A DNA stretch of 64,000 bases from Phytophthora sp. 'mugwort' (GCA_033558025.1 JAUCEF010000008.1:868001-932000); one strand, 5' to 3'; positions 10,601-20,149 are shown, counted from the stretch's first letter. Notes: generated from the letters alone by a model not told the origin. Made by a program: numbers and translations.

Positions 10601-13600
10601 ACCTGAGGAACCTGCTGCCGTCTTGGACAACTCTGGCGTCCAAGTTGAAGCTGTTCGGCGCAGTCTCCCGTCCGATAGCCTCCCGTCCAATGCCGTTGGG
10701 CCCGTAGCGTCGAATGAGAAGCTTCTCCGTGAGAGTGAACGTCGTATAACGGAGCTTATCGACGGCGTTGAGCCTGATGTGGAGCTGGACGAACACTACG
10801 TCGAAATCGTCAGTCCTCGTCATAATAGTCGCACTTTGAGTGATGACGGACTATGGACAGTCACGCCCTGTTCACTGGCTTGGAACACGCTGCGTTTGAA
10901 CCGGAAGCACAGGAAGAACGCTCTATATGACGGTCATAACGACGTTCTACTTGACAGTGTAAGTGGATCTGTGAAAGCTGGCGAGTTTTTGGTCATTACA
11001 GGTCCGTCTAAGGACGAAAGTCTGGCGCTGCTCTCATGTCTGGCTGGATACGAGGACGCTATGGAAGGCCACGTGACTGTAAATGGCCGCGCGTGGAACG
11101 CCAGCATGACCCGCTACATTGCGTACGTCATGCGTGAAGATCTCTTCTTTGAGACGTTGACTGTGTACGAGCATCTTGTGAGTCAAGCCCAGCTACGCAT
11201 GCGACGCACACACACACACGACATGTGTTTGGAGCGTGTAGAGTGTGTCATAGAAGACTTGGGACTCTCAGAGTGCCGGGACAAGTTAATTGGCGGTGGC
11301 ATTTCTCTTCGTGGTATTACACGTGGCGAACGCAAGCTCTTGGCCCTTGCCACGGCACTACTGAGTAACCCGTCGATCCTGTTAGTGGACGAGCCGACGG
11401 ACGGGTTGGACACGTTCAGTGCCGAACAGATCGTGGCGAAACTTCGCTGGCTGGCGTTGGAGAAAGGGCTGACGGTGGCTGTGACGCTGCATCATCCGTC
11501 CTCGCATTTCTACGGACTCTTTGACGTCTTGTACCTGGTAGCGGACGCTTCGTGTGTGTACGACGGCAAGGCGGCAGACTGTGTCGCGTACTTCTCCACG
11601 ATCGGGTACACGTGTCCGGAGTATACGAGTCCCATTGACTACTTGATGTTTCAACTGGTCGTCAATGGCCAGGAGTCTAACGACGTGGATCGAGCTCGAG
11701 TCGAGACGTTGAAGCGCGTGTGGACGGAAAGAAATGCCTCAGTATACGCTGAGAACGTTGCTCGAACTACAGACGCTGGCATGGATGACTACCAGAAGAA
11801 CGGCTACTACCACATGAACTGCTGCAGTCAGCTGTGGCTGCTATGGACTCGTCACGTTCGGCGGCTTTCTCGCTACGGCTTCGTTTTCTGGTGGCATTTA
11901 CTGGCTGCATTACTGATCGGTCTAGTCTTTGGTCTCATTTATCTACAGCTAGACCTGAACCAGCATGGGATCCAGAACTTCGCCGGCTCTTTCTTCTACG
12001 TCGTCGTGGTACAAATGCTTTTGATTACATACCGTACGTTCATTTTCCTACCGAGAGAGACGGCGACGGCACTTCGAGAACGTCAGGAATATCGTGGAGG
12101 ATGGTACCATTTGCTGTGCTGGTACTGCACCAAACTGCTTGCTGAGCTGCCGGCGCTTATTCTTCTGTCGATTGCACTGTTCGTGCCCGTGTTCGTCTTG
12201 GTTGGGATCGGCCACGGGTTCAAACTCTACGTTTATATGCAAATTGTGCTGGTATTTGCTGGTTGGGCTGCTGTCGGCCTGGGATTCCTCACGCTGGGTC
12301 TTCTTCGTCATGTCACGCTGGCACTCATCGTATACGCGGTGCTTTTGGTGCTGTTTGTGGCGTTTGGTGGTCTCCTGATCAACGTGACGGACATTCCCGA
12401 CTGGTTAGTGTGGCTTCATTACCTTTCTCCAGTGAAATACGCGTACGAAGCCATGATGAAGCTCTTCTGGACGCGTGTGGACTCGATCGACTGCGACTGG
12501 ACGGTGGAAGGTTGTGTGGCGCGTACTGGCGAGGAAGTACTGACGTATTACAGTATGGAGAACCGTTCGGCGCTGGGTGACACGCTGCTTCTCTTGGTCA
12601 TTTGCTTGACTTTCTTTTTCGTTGCATTCTGGTTCCTGTTAATGCTAGCGAACAAGCGCATGAATGGATTTCAGTGGCGTTATGACTGGACTTTTAAGGG
12701 TCCACTGGGGCACAAACACCAACGCTTTGAACACGCGACTGGAAACGAGAAAGACGTTGGCAATAGGTTGGTAGCTGCAGCGGAGCGTAGTACGGCTGCC
12801 GATACAGACAAGTACTATATTCACGTGGAGACGCCGCGTGTCGGAAGCCGCGGGTTCTGTGACGCTCCGAGGATGACACTGGGTTGGAAGAGTCTGTGGC
12901 TGGAGGCTCAGACAGACCAGAAGACGACGAGTTATGGTGAGAACGAGGGCGAGAAGTATCTACTAAGTGACGCGAACGGATCTGCCAAGTGTGGCGAGCT
13001 CGTACTCATCACAGGACCGTCGGATGCGTCGAATGTGGCGTTACTGGAGAGTCTGGGAGGTCTCCAAAAGAGTCTACAGGGCAAGATGACGCTCAATGGG
13101 CTTGTCACGTCTTTGCAGACAGTTAGCGAGCATGCGGCGTACGTGACTCGCGAGGATTTCTTCTATGAGACGTTGACAGTTGAAGAACACTTGCGATTCC
13201 AAGCACAGCTGGTTATTGGCCAGTCGAGCGGTAGCTGCGGCTTGTGCTGTGCTAGCGACGTGGATACTGAGCGTGTGGAGCTGGTTCTGGACGAATTAGA
13301 GCTGAATTTGAAGCGCCACGTGCTCATCCGGTACCTGTCTGCAGCTGACGTCAAGCTGCTCGCCATGGCCACGGCACTGTTACTCAACCCGTCGCTGTTG
13401 CTGGTTGAGGAACCTACGTTTGGTATGGACTTCTACTCGTCACAACAGGTTGTCCTTAAGTTGCGACAGCTCGCTCGTACAGGACGCACCGTTGTAGTGA
13501 CGATGACGCACCCGTCTTCACACCTGTTTGCTCTATTCGACGTGCTGTATCTACTCGCAGATGGAGCTGCAGTCTACCATGGCAAGGTGACGGATGCTGT

Positions 13601-14759
13601 GCCGTACTTTGCGTCGCTGGGATACCAGTGTCCACAATACATGAGTCCAGTGGACTATTTGGTACGTCAAGTGTCCGTGGCTGACGACCACGCCACGTTC
13701 TTCAAGGAAACCTGGTCAACGCGGTATTCGGAATTGTACCTGGCTGATAACAGTGAGGAACACGAGGAACAAACTACGGATCGACGCCGCGTGGGCTGCT
13801 GCGGACAGCTCTCGCTGTTGTTTCATCGTCATATCTTAAGTCTCGCCCGCTACCACGTTGTCTTTGGTTGGAACGCGTTCTGGATGGTCGTTCTCGGTGT
13901 CCTCTTCGGGTTAGTCTTCTTCCAACTGGACGTGGACAACCAGCAGGACATTCAGAACTGGACTGGCGCTTTCTTCTTCATCCTCGCACTGCAAATGCTC
14001 GTGAGTGCGTCTCGGATGTTCGTCTTCATGCCTCGTGAACTGGCCATCGCTGAGCGTGAATACCGCTTAGGAGGATACTATTTGGTGTGCTGGTACTTGA
14101 CCAAAGTGGTCGCTGAGCTGCCGGCGACGCTGGTGCTGTCTATTCTGCTGTTTGGACCGGCGTATGTGCTCATTGGCATTGGTTACAGCTTCAAACTGTA
14201 CATGTACATGCAAATTGTACTGTGGCTGACCAGCTGGAGTGCTACGGGGATGGCGACTCTGCTGCTTGGTCTCTTCCGTCGTGTTCGTGTCGCTTGGACG
14301 CTCTTTATGCTGTTATTGAGTCTCTTCGTGGTCTTTGGAGGGTTACTCGTCAACGTGGACGATATACCGGACTATCTCATCTGGTTCCACTACATTTCAC
14401 CAGTGAAATACGGTTACGAAGCATTGATGAAGCTCTTCTGGGGTCATATCGTCTTCCTTGCTTGTGGTGATAGTGATGGAAGTGGAAGCGGCAGTGCGAC
14501 GTTCGCTACGGTGGGTGACGATTACTCGTTCAGTAGGTCGAGCTCTGGTTCATTTGAGAATGATGACGGCTGCATTGCTCACTCGGGAGATCAAGTGCTT
14601 TCTCACTACAGTATGGACAAGTCTCGCACTGCTCGCAGCGATAGTATTATCCTGCTGGTACTCACGGTACTCTACTTCCTCATTGGTTATGGATTTCTGT
14701 CGCTACGCTGGTGTAGATACAAGACCCGTCAGCAGCGTCAGGATGTTAGCAACAACTAG
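7686..14759 (+). CDS. Giant ABCG-type membrane protein with N-terminal repeat domain and two degenerate nucleotide-binding domains
   Basis: An intact ORF of 2357 residues. The ATG at 7686 (context CAATATGGC) is preferred over an in-frame GTG at 7641. Layout: residues 1-190 low complexity; about 191-604 seven diverged repeats; about 600-1080 acidic and Thr/Ser-rich, with two FWGF/KFWG motifs; NBD1 about 1080-1340; TMD1 about 1397-1650; NBD2 about 1740-2000; TMD2 about 2056-2349. This is ABCG (White/PDR) order with TMDs containing the PVKYAYEA/PVKYGYEA signature. In place of Walker A there is GPSKDESLA (1106) and GPSDASNVA (1777), so both lack GxxGxGKS/T. Signatures are degenerate (TRGERKLL, SAADVKLL). 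Walker B is VDEPTDGLD and VEEPTFGMD. H-loop-like HHPSS and THPSS remain. It may be a non-hydrolysing membrane scaffold rather than a pump. ABCG pumps normally export lipids or drugs. The frame has no breaks, so the changes are not simple decay. Confidence 0.85.
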   Translation: MADPSHARVADNTATELGTNTQTARNMLLKRNSHLRGTDTSSPAGFGGLGTRQFLQKQLMTPGSATSASSFEEGASYDGFSDADTPAYNERLAIKSGAVQHTSLDVKTGGVEPGETHYVTRSVSNHPTKRLSYPSRESLARRLIETSTNDENPSEMLRPIVIKTVPSIDVGHGDASNTMTKVPLSPRSTKVTRRIVASPRQIMRRVVTRRTDADGLVHQQVTYVDADGQVVHRGGNYFNAKDHETDDTLSTMTRRNLTPPKTVRRVVRRTGADGQFREQVQYLDADGNVVQTADGNAATSDSTVSSSGTIVTRRTGTPDKTIRRVLIRKTGVDGQVHEQVQYLDATGNVVQSDGSDFNNRLIKNEAAGSSAGRTSTTNRNVDNELKRVLIRKKGVDGEIHEEVQYVDADGHVVSKSGSFTTEQSMTQEGFSETSGRRKVTRRVIQRTPVRTDDTSVPLEHYNNSYGNVEEGNALVSVGSFTGSVSSVTSESSTGRRVVTRRVVTSPGTVVRRTVVHKAGSISSEAESDEDVQYLDADGRGLAKSGSFTRTVTTPGRRIVTRHVVTPQRVVRRLAVRKGTAGSVVEADKDDLDIDAEFVQSEDNVSSDESVGGSSRDGSSRGGYTVSDRIVIPGSEARRVVSRTGTSSKQPREVVDAVTEIDAASNVKVATGVSSTNQSEKVTTRTPVADGGLSDEEDKAPIPMTKAVTTTSKTMDGYSAADTEDDELQMLQAVYNVGEVIETDDETAPVVTVTDAKLDGKSEPLKAQTTEVKEVESVLGSLRSPSSGTRHAVVISEAQQELPVSQDSDDKTRSPAPATVTTEESETLSTVPHRKAGRSIWKFWGADKPKFSLTNDEKPKDEEQHVIQTEICATYDPELHSPAKGPRDVDSPRDAGVAGGIMETEITQTSVETKDEVASERVCHDAPDAGTVADMIVVTESQQPVERENVECEQPNDAKPACTGGFWGFVGDRPEEPAAVLDNSGVQVEAVRRSLPSDSLPSNAVGPVASNEKLLRESERRITELIDGVEPDVELDEHYVEIVSPRHNSRTLSDDGLWTVTPCSLAWNTLRLNRKHRKNALYDGHNDVLLDSVSGSVKAGEFLVITGPSKDESLALLSCLAGYEDAMEGHVTVNGRAWNASMTRYIAYVMREDLFFETLTVYEHLVSQAQLRMRRTHTHDMCLERVECVIEDLGLSECRDKLIGGGISLRGITRGERKLLALATALLSNPSILLVDEPTDGLDTFSAEQIVAKLRWLALEKGLTVAVTLHHPSSHFYGLFDVLYLVADASCVYDGKAADCVAYFSTIGYTCPEYTSPIDYLMFQLVVNGQESNDVDRARVETLKRVWTERNASVYAENVARTTDAGMDDYQKNGYYHMNCCSQLWLLWTRHVRRLSRYGFVFWWHLLAALLIGLVFGLIYLQLDLNQHGIQNFAGSFFYVVVVQMLLITYRTFIFLPRETATALRERQEYRGGWYHLLCWYCTKLLAELPALILLSIALFVPVFVLVGIGHGFKLYVYMQIVLVFAGWAAVGLGFLTLGLLRHVTLALIVYAVLLVLFVAFGGLLINVTDIPDWLVWLHYLSPVKYAYEAMMKLFWTRVDSIDCDWTVEGCVARTGEEVLTYYSMENRSALGDTLLLLVICLTFFFVAFWFLLMLANKRMNGFQWRYDWTFKGPLGHKHQRFEHATGNEKDVGNRLVAAAERSTAADTDKYYIHVETPRVGSRGFCDAPRMTLGWKSLWLEAQTDQKTTSYGENEGEKYLLSDANGSAKCGELVLITGPSDASNVALLESLGGLQKSLQGKMTLNGLVTSLQTVSEHAAYVTREDFFYETLTVEEHLRFQAQLVIGQSSGSCGLCCASDVDTERVELVLDELELNLKRHVLIRYLSAADVKLLAMATALLLNPSLLLVEEPTFGMDFYSSQQVVLKLRQLARTGRTVVVTMTHPSSHLFALFDVLYLLADGAAVYHGKVTDAVPYFASLGYQCPQYMSPVDYLVRQVSVADDHATFFKETWSTRYSELYLADNSEEHEEQTTDRRRVGCCGQLSLLFHRHILSLARYHVVFGWNAFWMVVLGVLFGLVFFQLDVDNQQDIQNWTGAFFFILALQMLVSASRMFVFMPRELAIAEREYRLGGYYLVCWYLTKVVAELPATLVLSILLFGPAYVLIGIGYSFKLYMYMQIVLWLTSWSATGMATLLLGLFRRVRVAWTLFMLLLSLFVVFGGLLVNVDDIPDYLIWFHYISPVKYGYEALMKLFWGHIVFLACGDSDGSGSGSATFATVGDDYSFSRSSSGSFENDDGCIAHSGDQVLSHYSMDKSRTARSDSIILLVLTVLYFLIGYGFLSLRWCRYKTRQQRQDVSNN
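8256..9495 (+). repeat. Coding repeats in the N-terminal region of the ABC protein
   Basis: About seven units of 50-75 residues. The core begins with VTRR, then a Pro/Thr linker, RRVVxRxxGxDGxxxEQV, QYLDADGNVV and a Gly/Ser spacer. The first four units are most alike (for example GADGQFREQVQYLDADGNVV). Units 5-7 are diverged and keep mainly GRRVVTRRVV and VRR. I know of no named domain with this pattern. The high Arg content could mean nucleic-acid or phospholipid binding, but that is inference. Confidence 0.8.
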
Positions 14760-14885
14760 GCGTGCTGCTTTAACTGTATTTGTATGGACTTAGTGGGAAA
14801 TACTGCTACTGTAATATTGCGTGCTGAATCTTTGGATAATTGGAATCATACATGAAGTAAACGATGTATTAAAGGCTTTAGTTAA

Positions 14886-14921
14886 AATCTACAGTGTACA
14901 CTGTATGATACACTGTAGATT
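14886..14921 (+). repeat. Hairpin about 130 bases downstream of the ABC protein stop
   Basis: Perfect 13-base arms (AATCTACAGTGTA at 14886-14898; its reverse complement at 14909-14921) around a 10-base loop that itself repeats CACTGTA. It lies in the likely 3' UTR. A role in transcript 3' end formation or stability is possible but not shown. Confidence 0.7.
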
Positions 14922-14929
14922 GCAACCTT

Positions 14930-15480
14930 CGTTGCGCAAATCGTGACCTCGCTTTGTTTTTTTAAACACAGCTTTTACGAGTCACTGGGTCGGGAATTGA
15001 GGAATGAGCAACAGTTCTCACATCGAGACGAACAAGTTCGATACGTATTCAGGCGAGTTATCGTTCGATGAATGGTGAGACGAAAGGAGAACGTTCAGCA
15101 CCATCTCTGACTACCGAAGACAGGAAGTTGTTTGCGACTACTACCGCACGGCGAATCGTTCGTCTTAACGGGAGCTCAGCTACCACCGGTAGTACAGTGC
15201 AACGCAATCTATCTCAGCATTGCCCACAAAGACTGCGAAAAGTACGTTCGTACTGTGACTGAGCAACAAGCAGAGCTACAATTTTCACTTGAAGAGCGTA
15301 CATAACACACTGGAATCACATCGGACGTTTCTTTTTCCTTTGCAAGTGCCACTCATCACTGTATTAAACACTACTTGTCTTTAATCCGGATCCCAGATGC
15401 CGTCTCTTTCCTACGCTTTTAATCCTCCTCACCCCGCCACGACATTTACAAGTCGCATTTGAATGATACTGCTAAGAATA
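14930..15480. other. Intergenic between two convergent genes
   Basis: Separates the ABC protein gene (+) from family gene B (-), which converge here. A frame from ATG at 15005 stays open for only about 28 codons. Nothing is recognised. Confidence 0.5.
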
Positions 15481-15483
15481 CAA

Positions 15484-17781
15484 TCAGCATCGCTTTGAAG
15501 TTGCATCATCGTTACCCTTCTCTCGGAAGTAAACCTGACGGAAAACAGGGGACGTTGCGAAGCCAAAAATTTTTGAGAGCGCACGCCGATCGAGATAAAA
15601 CTGCGTCGATCGAAACGAAAATGGACCACATTTTATCACCTTGCTTCGCTTGGTTGAAGACGATGTCACTTTCGCTGATATGACGCTCAAAAAGGCCACT
15701 TTAGACCGCGTGGAGAGTTTTCGACCTCGGTTGATCTCCCTGAGGTGGTGTATCCTGAAGTAGTCGAGGTATTTGTGACATCCAGACGGCACAATTACTT
15801 CCAGATACCCCAGGGTTTGATTCACAGCCAGCATTTGCAGTAGAGCGTCAAGATAGGAGTTTATAGCAGGATCATAACGCACCAACTTGCTGTACCCAGA
15901 ACCTTCAAGATTTGTCAGACAAACACTCAATCGTCGAGCGCATTTGGTGAACGGATTGTGCGTATTGCTCAAGTCAGTTATGAGACCAAAGACGTCTTGC
16001 CACCTGAAGCGAAGCTTTGGAATCGATTGTTTTCTTGCGTGGAAGTCACTGAAGTTCAGCTGTATGCTTACCCGCCCCTTGTGAAGTGACAATTCCAACA
16101 GATTGGGACAATTCTTCAGAATCACATTTTCGTCAAGCTCCTCACTTAGACCATCAATAGTTAAGAAAATCAACGAAGACCCACTCGCAGCTAACAAGCG
16201 AGGGAGACCTCCTCTCGAGGTCATTGGAGAGTGCTTACCAAATCGAAGTGTCAGTGATTTTAGGCTCCAATGATTTGGTTGGGGATCTTGTTGAGCCACT
16301 AAATCAACGCGCTTAACGAGACAGCGACCAAATCCTGGAATAAGTACATTCACCAACTCACTCTTTCCATCATCGCTGAAAGTACGCACACACGGGACAG
16401 CTGCCGAGAACTTGACAGGATGAGAACCTAGCCGCGGTTGCTCTTCCGTCTTAAGTAACCATTGTACCAGAGCACCTTCCTTCAACATCATCTCTCTCTC
16501 AATAATTGCACCATGGGGAGATCCATATAGTATTTCTTCTGGATGTTCGGACGACAGCACGGCCGAAAAGTCACTCAAGTCTACAATATTCATTTCGCCA
16601 ATATCAGTGAGGACAAGCGATTCCAACGCTGAATATGTCCGCGCTCGTTCTGAAAAGCACCCATATGCGAGCCACTTCCACCACTCCCGCCGGATATTTC
16701 GGTTAGTTAAGTTCATCCCTATAGTAAGTTTCCTCGTTGTCTGAGTAAGAACTATCGCTGAAAACATCGCTTCAAACTCAGAAGGTCCTAATGTCTGATC
16801 ACACTGTAGCGACACTGAGCCCATCTGAAGAGGAGTTTTTGTGTAGTAAGGCAGAAATTGTGTAAAGTACCTCGTGTTTGCAAGCTCCTGACTGCGTCGA
16901 GTAGCGTCGAACACAACTGCCATCATCTGCCTAAACGACATCAACGTTGCTCTCTTCTCTCTTTGTGTATCCACCTCCGCCTTCATCACTATTTGCGAGA
17001 ACCACACATTCTCTCCAACAAATTTGGCCATCGTTTCTGCAATCTCTGGTCCACAACCCAGTCCACTAAGATCGCCAATCATTGGTTCCAATACAAAAGT
17101 GCATCTCAGCTGTCCCGACTCCACCGGTTGGTTCTCCAAGCTCCAATTATAGCTCTCCCACTCGTCGTGTATTAACTTTTCCGCCTTTTGAATACTCAAT
17201 AAAATCTGGATCGGTCCGTTGTTCGTCTTGGAGACTGTGGACGAGCTAAAAATTACCCGAACCGGAATTTCAACGTCAACTCCCGGTCTTTCCGGTTGCA
17301 CTTTGGAGCTCATTGCTGCAATTCTCTGCAGACTGTTAACATATCCAGAGCTCATAACGCGGCGTTGCGTTACGCCACATAACAGAATCAGGTCTGAGTC
17401 GGCCTGATACTCCATCAAAAGCACAATTCGTCCTTGGATTTCCTCTTCAAGAGTGTCTTGGCTGGTAATAGTCCCGAAATCCACTCCACAATGATTGGAT
17501 AAAAGGTATTTCCACGCGTAATAGTCAACGTGGGCCACAGCAGCCAATAGAGCGAGAGCTTCTCGCGTGTTTTGGAACTCAATCTGGAACGTTTCCTCAT
17601 CCTTGTACTCGCCGTAGAGGCCTGTGCGCGTGGGTAGAATCACCTGGAGGGCGCGAGGCGGACGTCTCCACATGTCCCCGTTGTCGTCCTCCAGTGGACG
17701 GTGGTGGATACGATACAGCAATATGTTGCACCAGGGCGAGAGGAAGCCCCAGTGCTGCTCCATGACGGCGTCCGGGGCCAT
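15484..17781 (-). CDS. Unrecognised oomycete family protein B
   Basis: An intact 765-residue minus-strand ORF with ATG at 17781. It is a paralogue of the proteins at 950-3205 and 27618-29960. Shared blocks are HWGFLSPWC near the start, REALALLAAVAHVD, ILLCGVTQRRV, LRCTFVLEPM, NVWFS, TTRKL, WWKWLAYGCFSERAR, HPEEILYGSPHG and a GFGRC block. Leucine-rich segments follow (LTLRF; LIFLTIDGLSEE; ILKNCPNLLELSLHKG). The C-terminus has the F-box-like LDRRALSKIFGFATSPVFRQV, here followed by about 19 further residues. The 5' flank carries the conserved initiator. A decayed copy of this gene, closest to B rather than A or C, remains at 25496-25716. No domain of known function was identified. Confidence 0.8.
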   Translation of the reverse strand: MAPDAVMEQHWGFLSPWCNILLYRIHHRPLEDDNGDMWRRPPRALQVILPTRTGLYGEYKDEETFQIEFQNTREALALLAAVAHVDYYAWKYLLSNHCGVDFGTITSQDTLEEEIQGRIVLLMEYQADSDLILLCGVTQRRVMSSGYVNSLQRIAAMSSKVQPERPGVDVEIPVRVIFSSSTVSKTNNGPIQILLSIQKAEKLIHDEWESYNWSLENQPVESGQLRCTFVLEPMIGDLSGLGCGPEIAETMAKFVGENVWFSQIVMKAEVDTQREKRATLMSFRQMMAVVFDATRRSQELANTRYFTQFLPYYTKTPLQMGSVSLQCDQTLGPSEFEAMFSAIVLTQTTRKLTIGMNLTNRNIRREWWKWLAYGCFSERARTYSALESLVLTDIGEMNIVDLSDFSAVLSSEHPEEILYGSPHGAIIEREMMLKEGALVQWLLKTEEQPRLGSHPVKFSAAVPCVRTFSDDGKSELVNVLIPGFGRCLVKRVDLVAQQDPQPNHWSLKSLTLRFGKHSPMTSRGGLPRLLAASGSSLIFLTIDGLSEELDENVILKNCPNLLELSLHKGRVSIQLNFSDFHARKQSIPKLRFRWQDVFGLITDLSNTHNPFTKCARRLSVCLTNLEGSGYSKLVRYDPAINSYLDALLQMLAVNQTLGYLEVIVPSGCHKYLDYFRIHHLREINRGRKLSTRSKVAFLSVISAKVTSSSTKRSKVIKCGPFSFRSTQFYLDRRALSKIFGFATSPVFRQVYFREKGNDDATSKRC

Positions 17782-17865
17782 CTCTGTCTGAGCCGGTTAT
17801 CAGGTAGAAATCTTGCGATTTTTTTTTTGTACCAATGGGAGGGGCATAAAGAGGCGTCGGTGAAC

Positions 17866-17877
17866 GAAGAGTGATGG
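17866..17877 (-). promoter_or_regulatory. Initiator of family gene B
   Basis: On the minus strand this reads CCATCACTCTTC, about 85-95 bases upstream of the ATG, and matches the block before gene A (793-803). The adjacent bases down to the ATG are duplicated at 26795-26890. Confidence 0.55.
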
Positions 17878-18909
17878 TCTAAGTTTAATTCCTTAAAGTA
17901 AAGCTTTTAAAGTTGATTGGCTAACCATGGGTTTTCATTACGCAGTATTGTGTCCAGACTTACGTATGGCCAATATCACCTCAAAAGGTAGGTCCTTCGT
18001 AAGCGTGTTTAATGTTAAAGGTATGATTTGTCGTGCCACTGGTGCAGAATTAAGTGCACTTTGCCTTTTCTCTTCCAATGACTGCTGGGGAAGCAAGTCC
18101 TGCGGATGGGCTCCGATTTGGACTAAGGACCACCTTTTAAGGAATTTAGGACCGAATGCCTCAATTCATCGGAGCTACCAGCAGATCAGGGATGAAATGG
18201 CTAATGTGTCAGATGAGGGTAGGGGTAAGTTTAGACATAGGTTCCTAGTCAGTTAGGAGGGCTGTCGTAGGACCCCTCCACCTACGTAGGACCCTAAAAT
18301 GAATGGCGTTTTGGCAGAAAGGCACAATAGATTAGTTCGAAACAGAAATAACGGTGACAGAGATATCAGCGAAAATGCGCAGTCCGAACCTTGACGAACT
18401 CTTGATCATCAACGATGATCGAGTTGGTGTTTACCGTAATGGCTATGTTAAAGGCGGTGATCATGTACACCAGATCCACCCAAAACAGACATTTGGGGCA
18501 AATGTTAGGAAATTTTATTCTTGTCAAGGGGCGTCAGTCTGCAATCAGACTGATTGGTTGACCTGTTGCTTGATGTGGTCAGCCTAGAGTGACCTGGCAG
18601 TTGGTCGAAAGGAAGTTTATGCTGGGTCTTCCTCCTCGCGCTACAGGGATGTGGTGTGTTAAATTTTGTAGGGTGTTAATGTCTGGGCATCTATTCTAAG
18701 AAGAATGTTCCTTCACGCGACAGGGGGCCGACCCAGACCAGTTTTCTCGAGACTAAGTAGTGATAAGGCGAGAGCCTAGGTCTTGGACCTGTCAAGTAGA
18801 CTTGTAGGTTGATGACTGCACCATAAGCATAACTGCATGCGCTACCCCAGCACGTCCAGAAGTAGAAACGGGTACATGATAACCTGATGCTATTGCTTGG
18901 AATAGCATA

Positions 18910-18929
18910 TATTAATAGTACTATTAATA
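18910..18929. repeat. 20-base perfect AT palindrome
   Basis: TATTAATAGTACTATTAATA, with no spacer. Confidence 0.9.
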
Positions 18930-19126
18930 AGAAGTTTACTTCGGAGCTGAAAATAGAGGAATTACATCCTCTTAGTGAAAATCTATTTAGACTTGCAACT
19001 ATATGAATTCCATAGAATTTATTCTAGAGACTAGGGAAATTTCGCACCTTTTGTATTTATCCTTACCTTCAGAGTTGATGGGGGAATATAAAGACAAAGA
19101 ATACGGCAGCATGAACTTTCGCTACC

Positions 19127-19151
19127 GGGGGGGGGGGGGGGGGGGGGGGGG
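19127..19151 (+). repeat. G25 homopolymer
   Basis: Twenty-five consecutive G, the longest mononucleotide run in the window, about 100 bases before the Myb/SANT pseudogene. The length should be treated as uncertain. Confidence 0.9.
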
Positions 19152-19251
19152 TTCTGTCGAGCCAAATCATGTGCCACACAGTCAATATAGCTCTTCCCCT
19201 CCATTCAAATTACTAGGTCGATTTTCCGGAGGTGCTCATTCGGCAGCCACG

Positions 19252-19938
19252 ATGGAGCTTCTTTCATCCCCGCCCCCAAGAGGAAGAACTTTACTGAGTT
19301 CGATGACGTCGTTCTGTGGCGCCAGGTCTCAGCGGATATACCCATCAATGCAGCACGTGGCGCAGGATAATGGGACGCGGTCGCCGAGCGTGTTCGTTCT
19401 GTGGAAGGTTTCGCACGCTAAAAGGAAAGACGGCTCAAGCTCGCTTTAACAAGTTTGTCGATGACCATCGTCGCTTCAATACCCAGTCGCAGAAGAAGTC
19501 AGGAGTTGCTGAGACATACGGTGAGCGCAACCAGCTACTGGACGACTCGCTTGCGCTTATCGACGAGCACTTGCAGCAGGTGTGTGACAAGGCAGAAGTG
19601 CAGAAAGACAACGAGGACAAGGCCCTTTCGGCAGGTGAGACCGTGCGCAAGAGGCAATCGAGCGCCTGAAACATGAGAAAGACGACGAGCGCCCTCCAAA
19701 GAGAGAAAAGTTTCAGCAGCTTCTTCAGGTGATGAAGGCTGAGAACGACAAGGACTTTGAGTTGAAGAAGCTGATGTGAGAGACGGAACGAGCAGAGCAA
19801 CGTGAAGAGCAGGAAAGCGAAAAGGTAGAGCATCAAGCAGAGGGAGAGGCAGAGAGACAGGAGCGCATTCAGGTTTCTCGTTTAGAGCATGAAAGGTTTC
19901 TTGAAATGCTTAGGGCAGTTCTTCCTAAGCCAAGCTAG
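19252..19938 (+). pseudogene. Myb/SANT-like accessory protein of a PIF/Harbinger element, frameshifted
   Basis: Homologous sequence can be followed through three frames. KRKNFTEFDDVVLWRQVSAD marks the start of a SANT-like tri-helical domain. Next comes KARFNK-type sequence leading to FVDDHRRFNTQSQKKSG. After that is a long helical C-terminal half rich in Glu/Lys/Arg (ERLKHEKDDERPPKREKF; ENDKDFELKKLM; HERFLEMLRAVLPK), ending with TAG at 19936. The family pairs with the Harbinger nuclease and provides DNA binding and nuclear import. The partner lies convergently at 20150-20950. Frameshifts near 19300, 19430 and 19640, plus stops within (for example near 19370 and 19777), show the copy is dead. 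Confidence 0.65.
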
Positions 19939-20095
19939 CAAAGCGATAGGTACTCTCTGATACTAGGGGGTTGTAAGTCGAAACTAAAACTGATCTGGTT
20001 GCCACCATTGTAGCAGGTGTAACAGTTCGTCAATAGCATGCATACAGTAACCACACGCGCTACTGGAGAGAGCGGAATATTCTGTTTTTGAGAAA

Positions 20096-20138
20096 TTCCA
20101 TTCGACCGCCTCTCGCACCGAGAGGCGGTCGAATGGAA
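20096..20138. repeat. Hairpin: 20-base perfect arms, 3-base loop
   Basis: The left arm (20096-20115) starts TTCCATTCGACC and the right arm (20119-20138) is its exact reverse complement. The flanking GAGAA and TTCTC extend the pairing. It lies at the point where the Harbinger nuclease reading is lost. Confidence 0.95.
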
Positions 20139-20149
20139 TTTTCTCGGAG

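Larger units (their letters stand above)
17900..19240. other. Non-genic segment, LTR-like debris
   Basis: Bases 18360-18430 match the duplicated flank at 26920-26985. About 400 bases (17946-18350) are present here but absent from that copy. The remainder (18600-19080) has the AT-rich, non-coding texture of an old LTR, but no paired LTR or target duplication was found. It includes a 20-base perfect palindrome at 18910-18929 and a G25 tract at 19127-19151. Confidence 0.4.

Noticed and set aside
18240..19080. A solo LTR
   Set aside because: The texture is LTR-like, but no TG...CA borders with a target duplication could be set.
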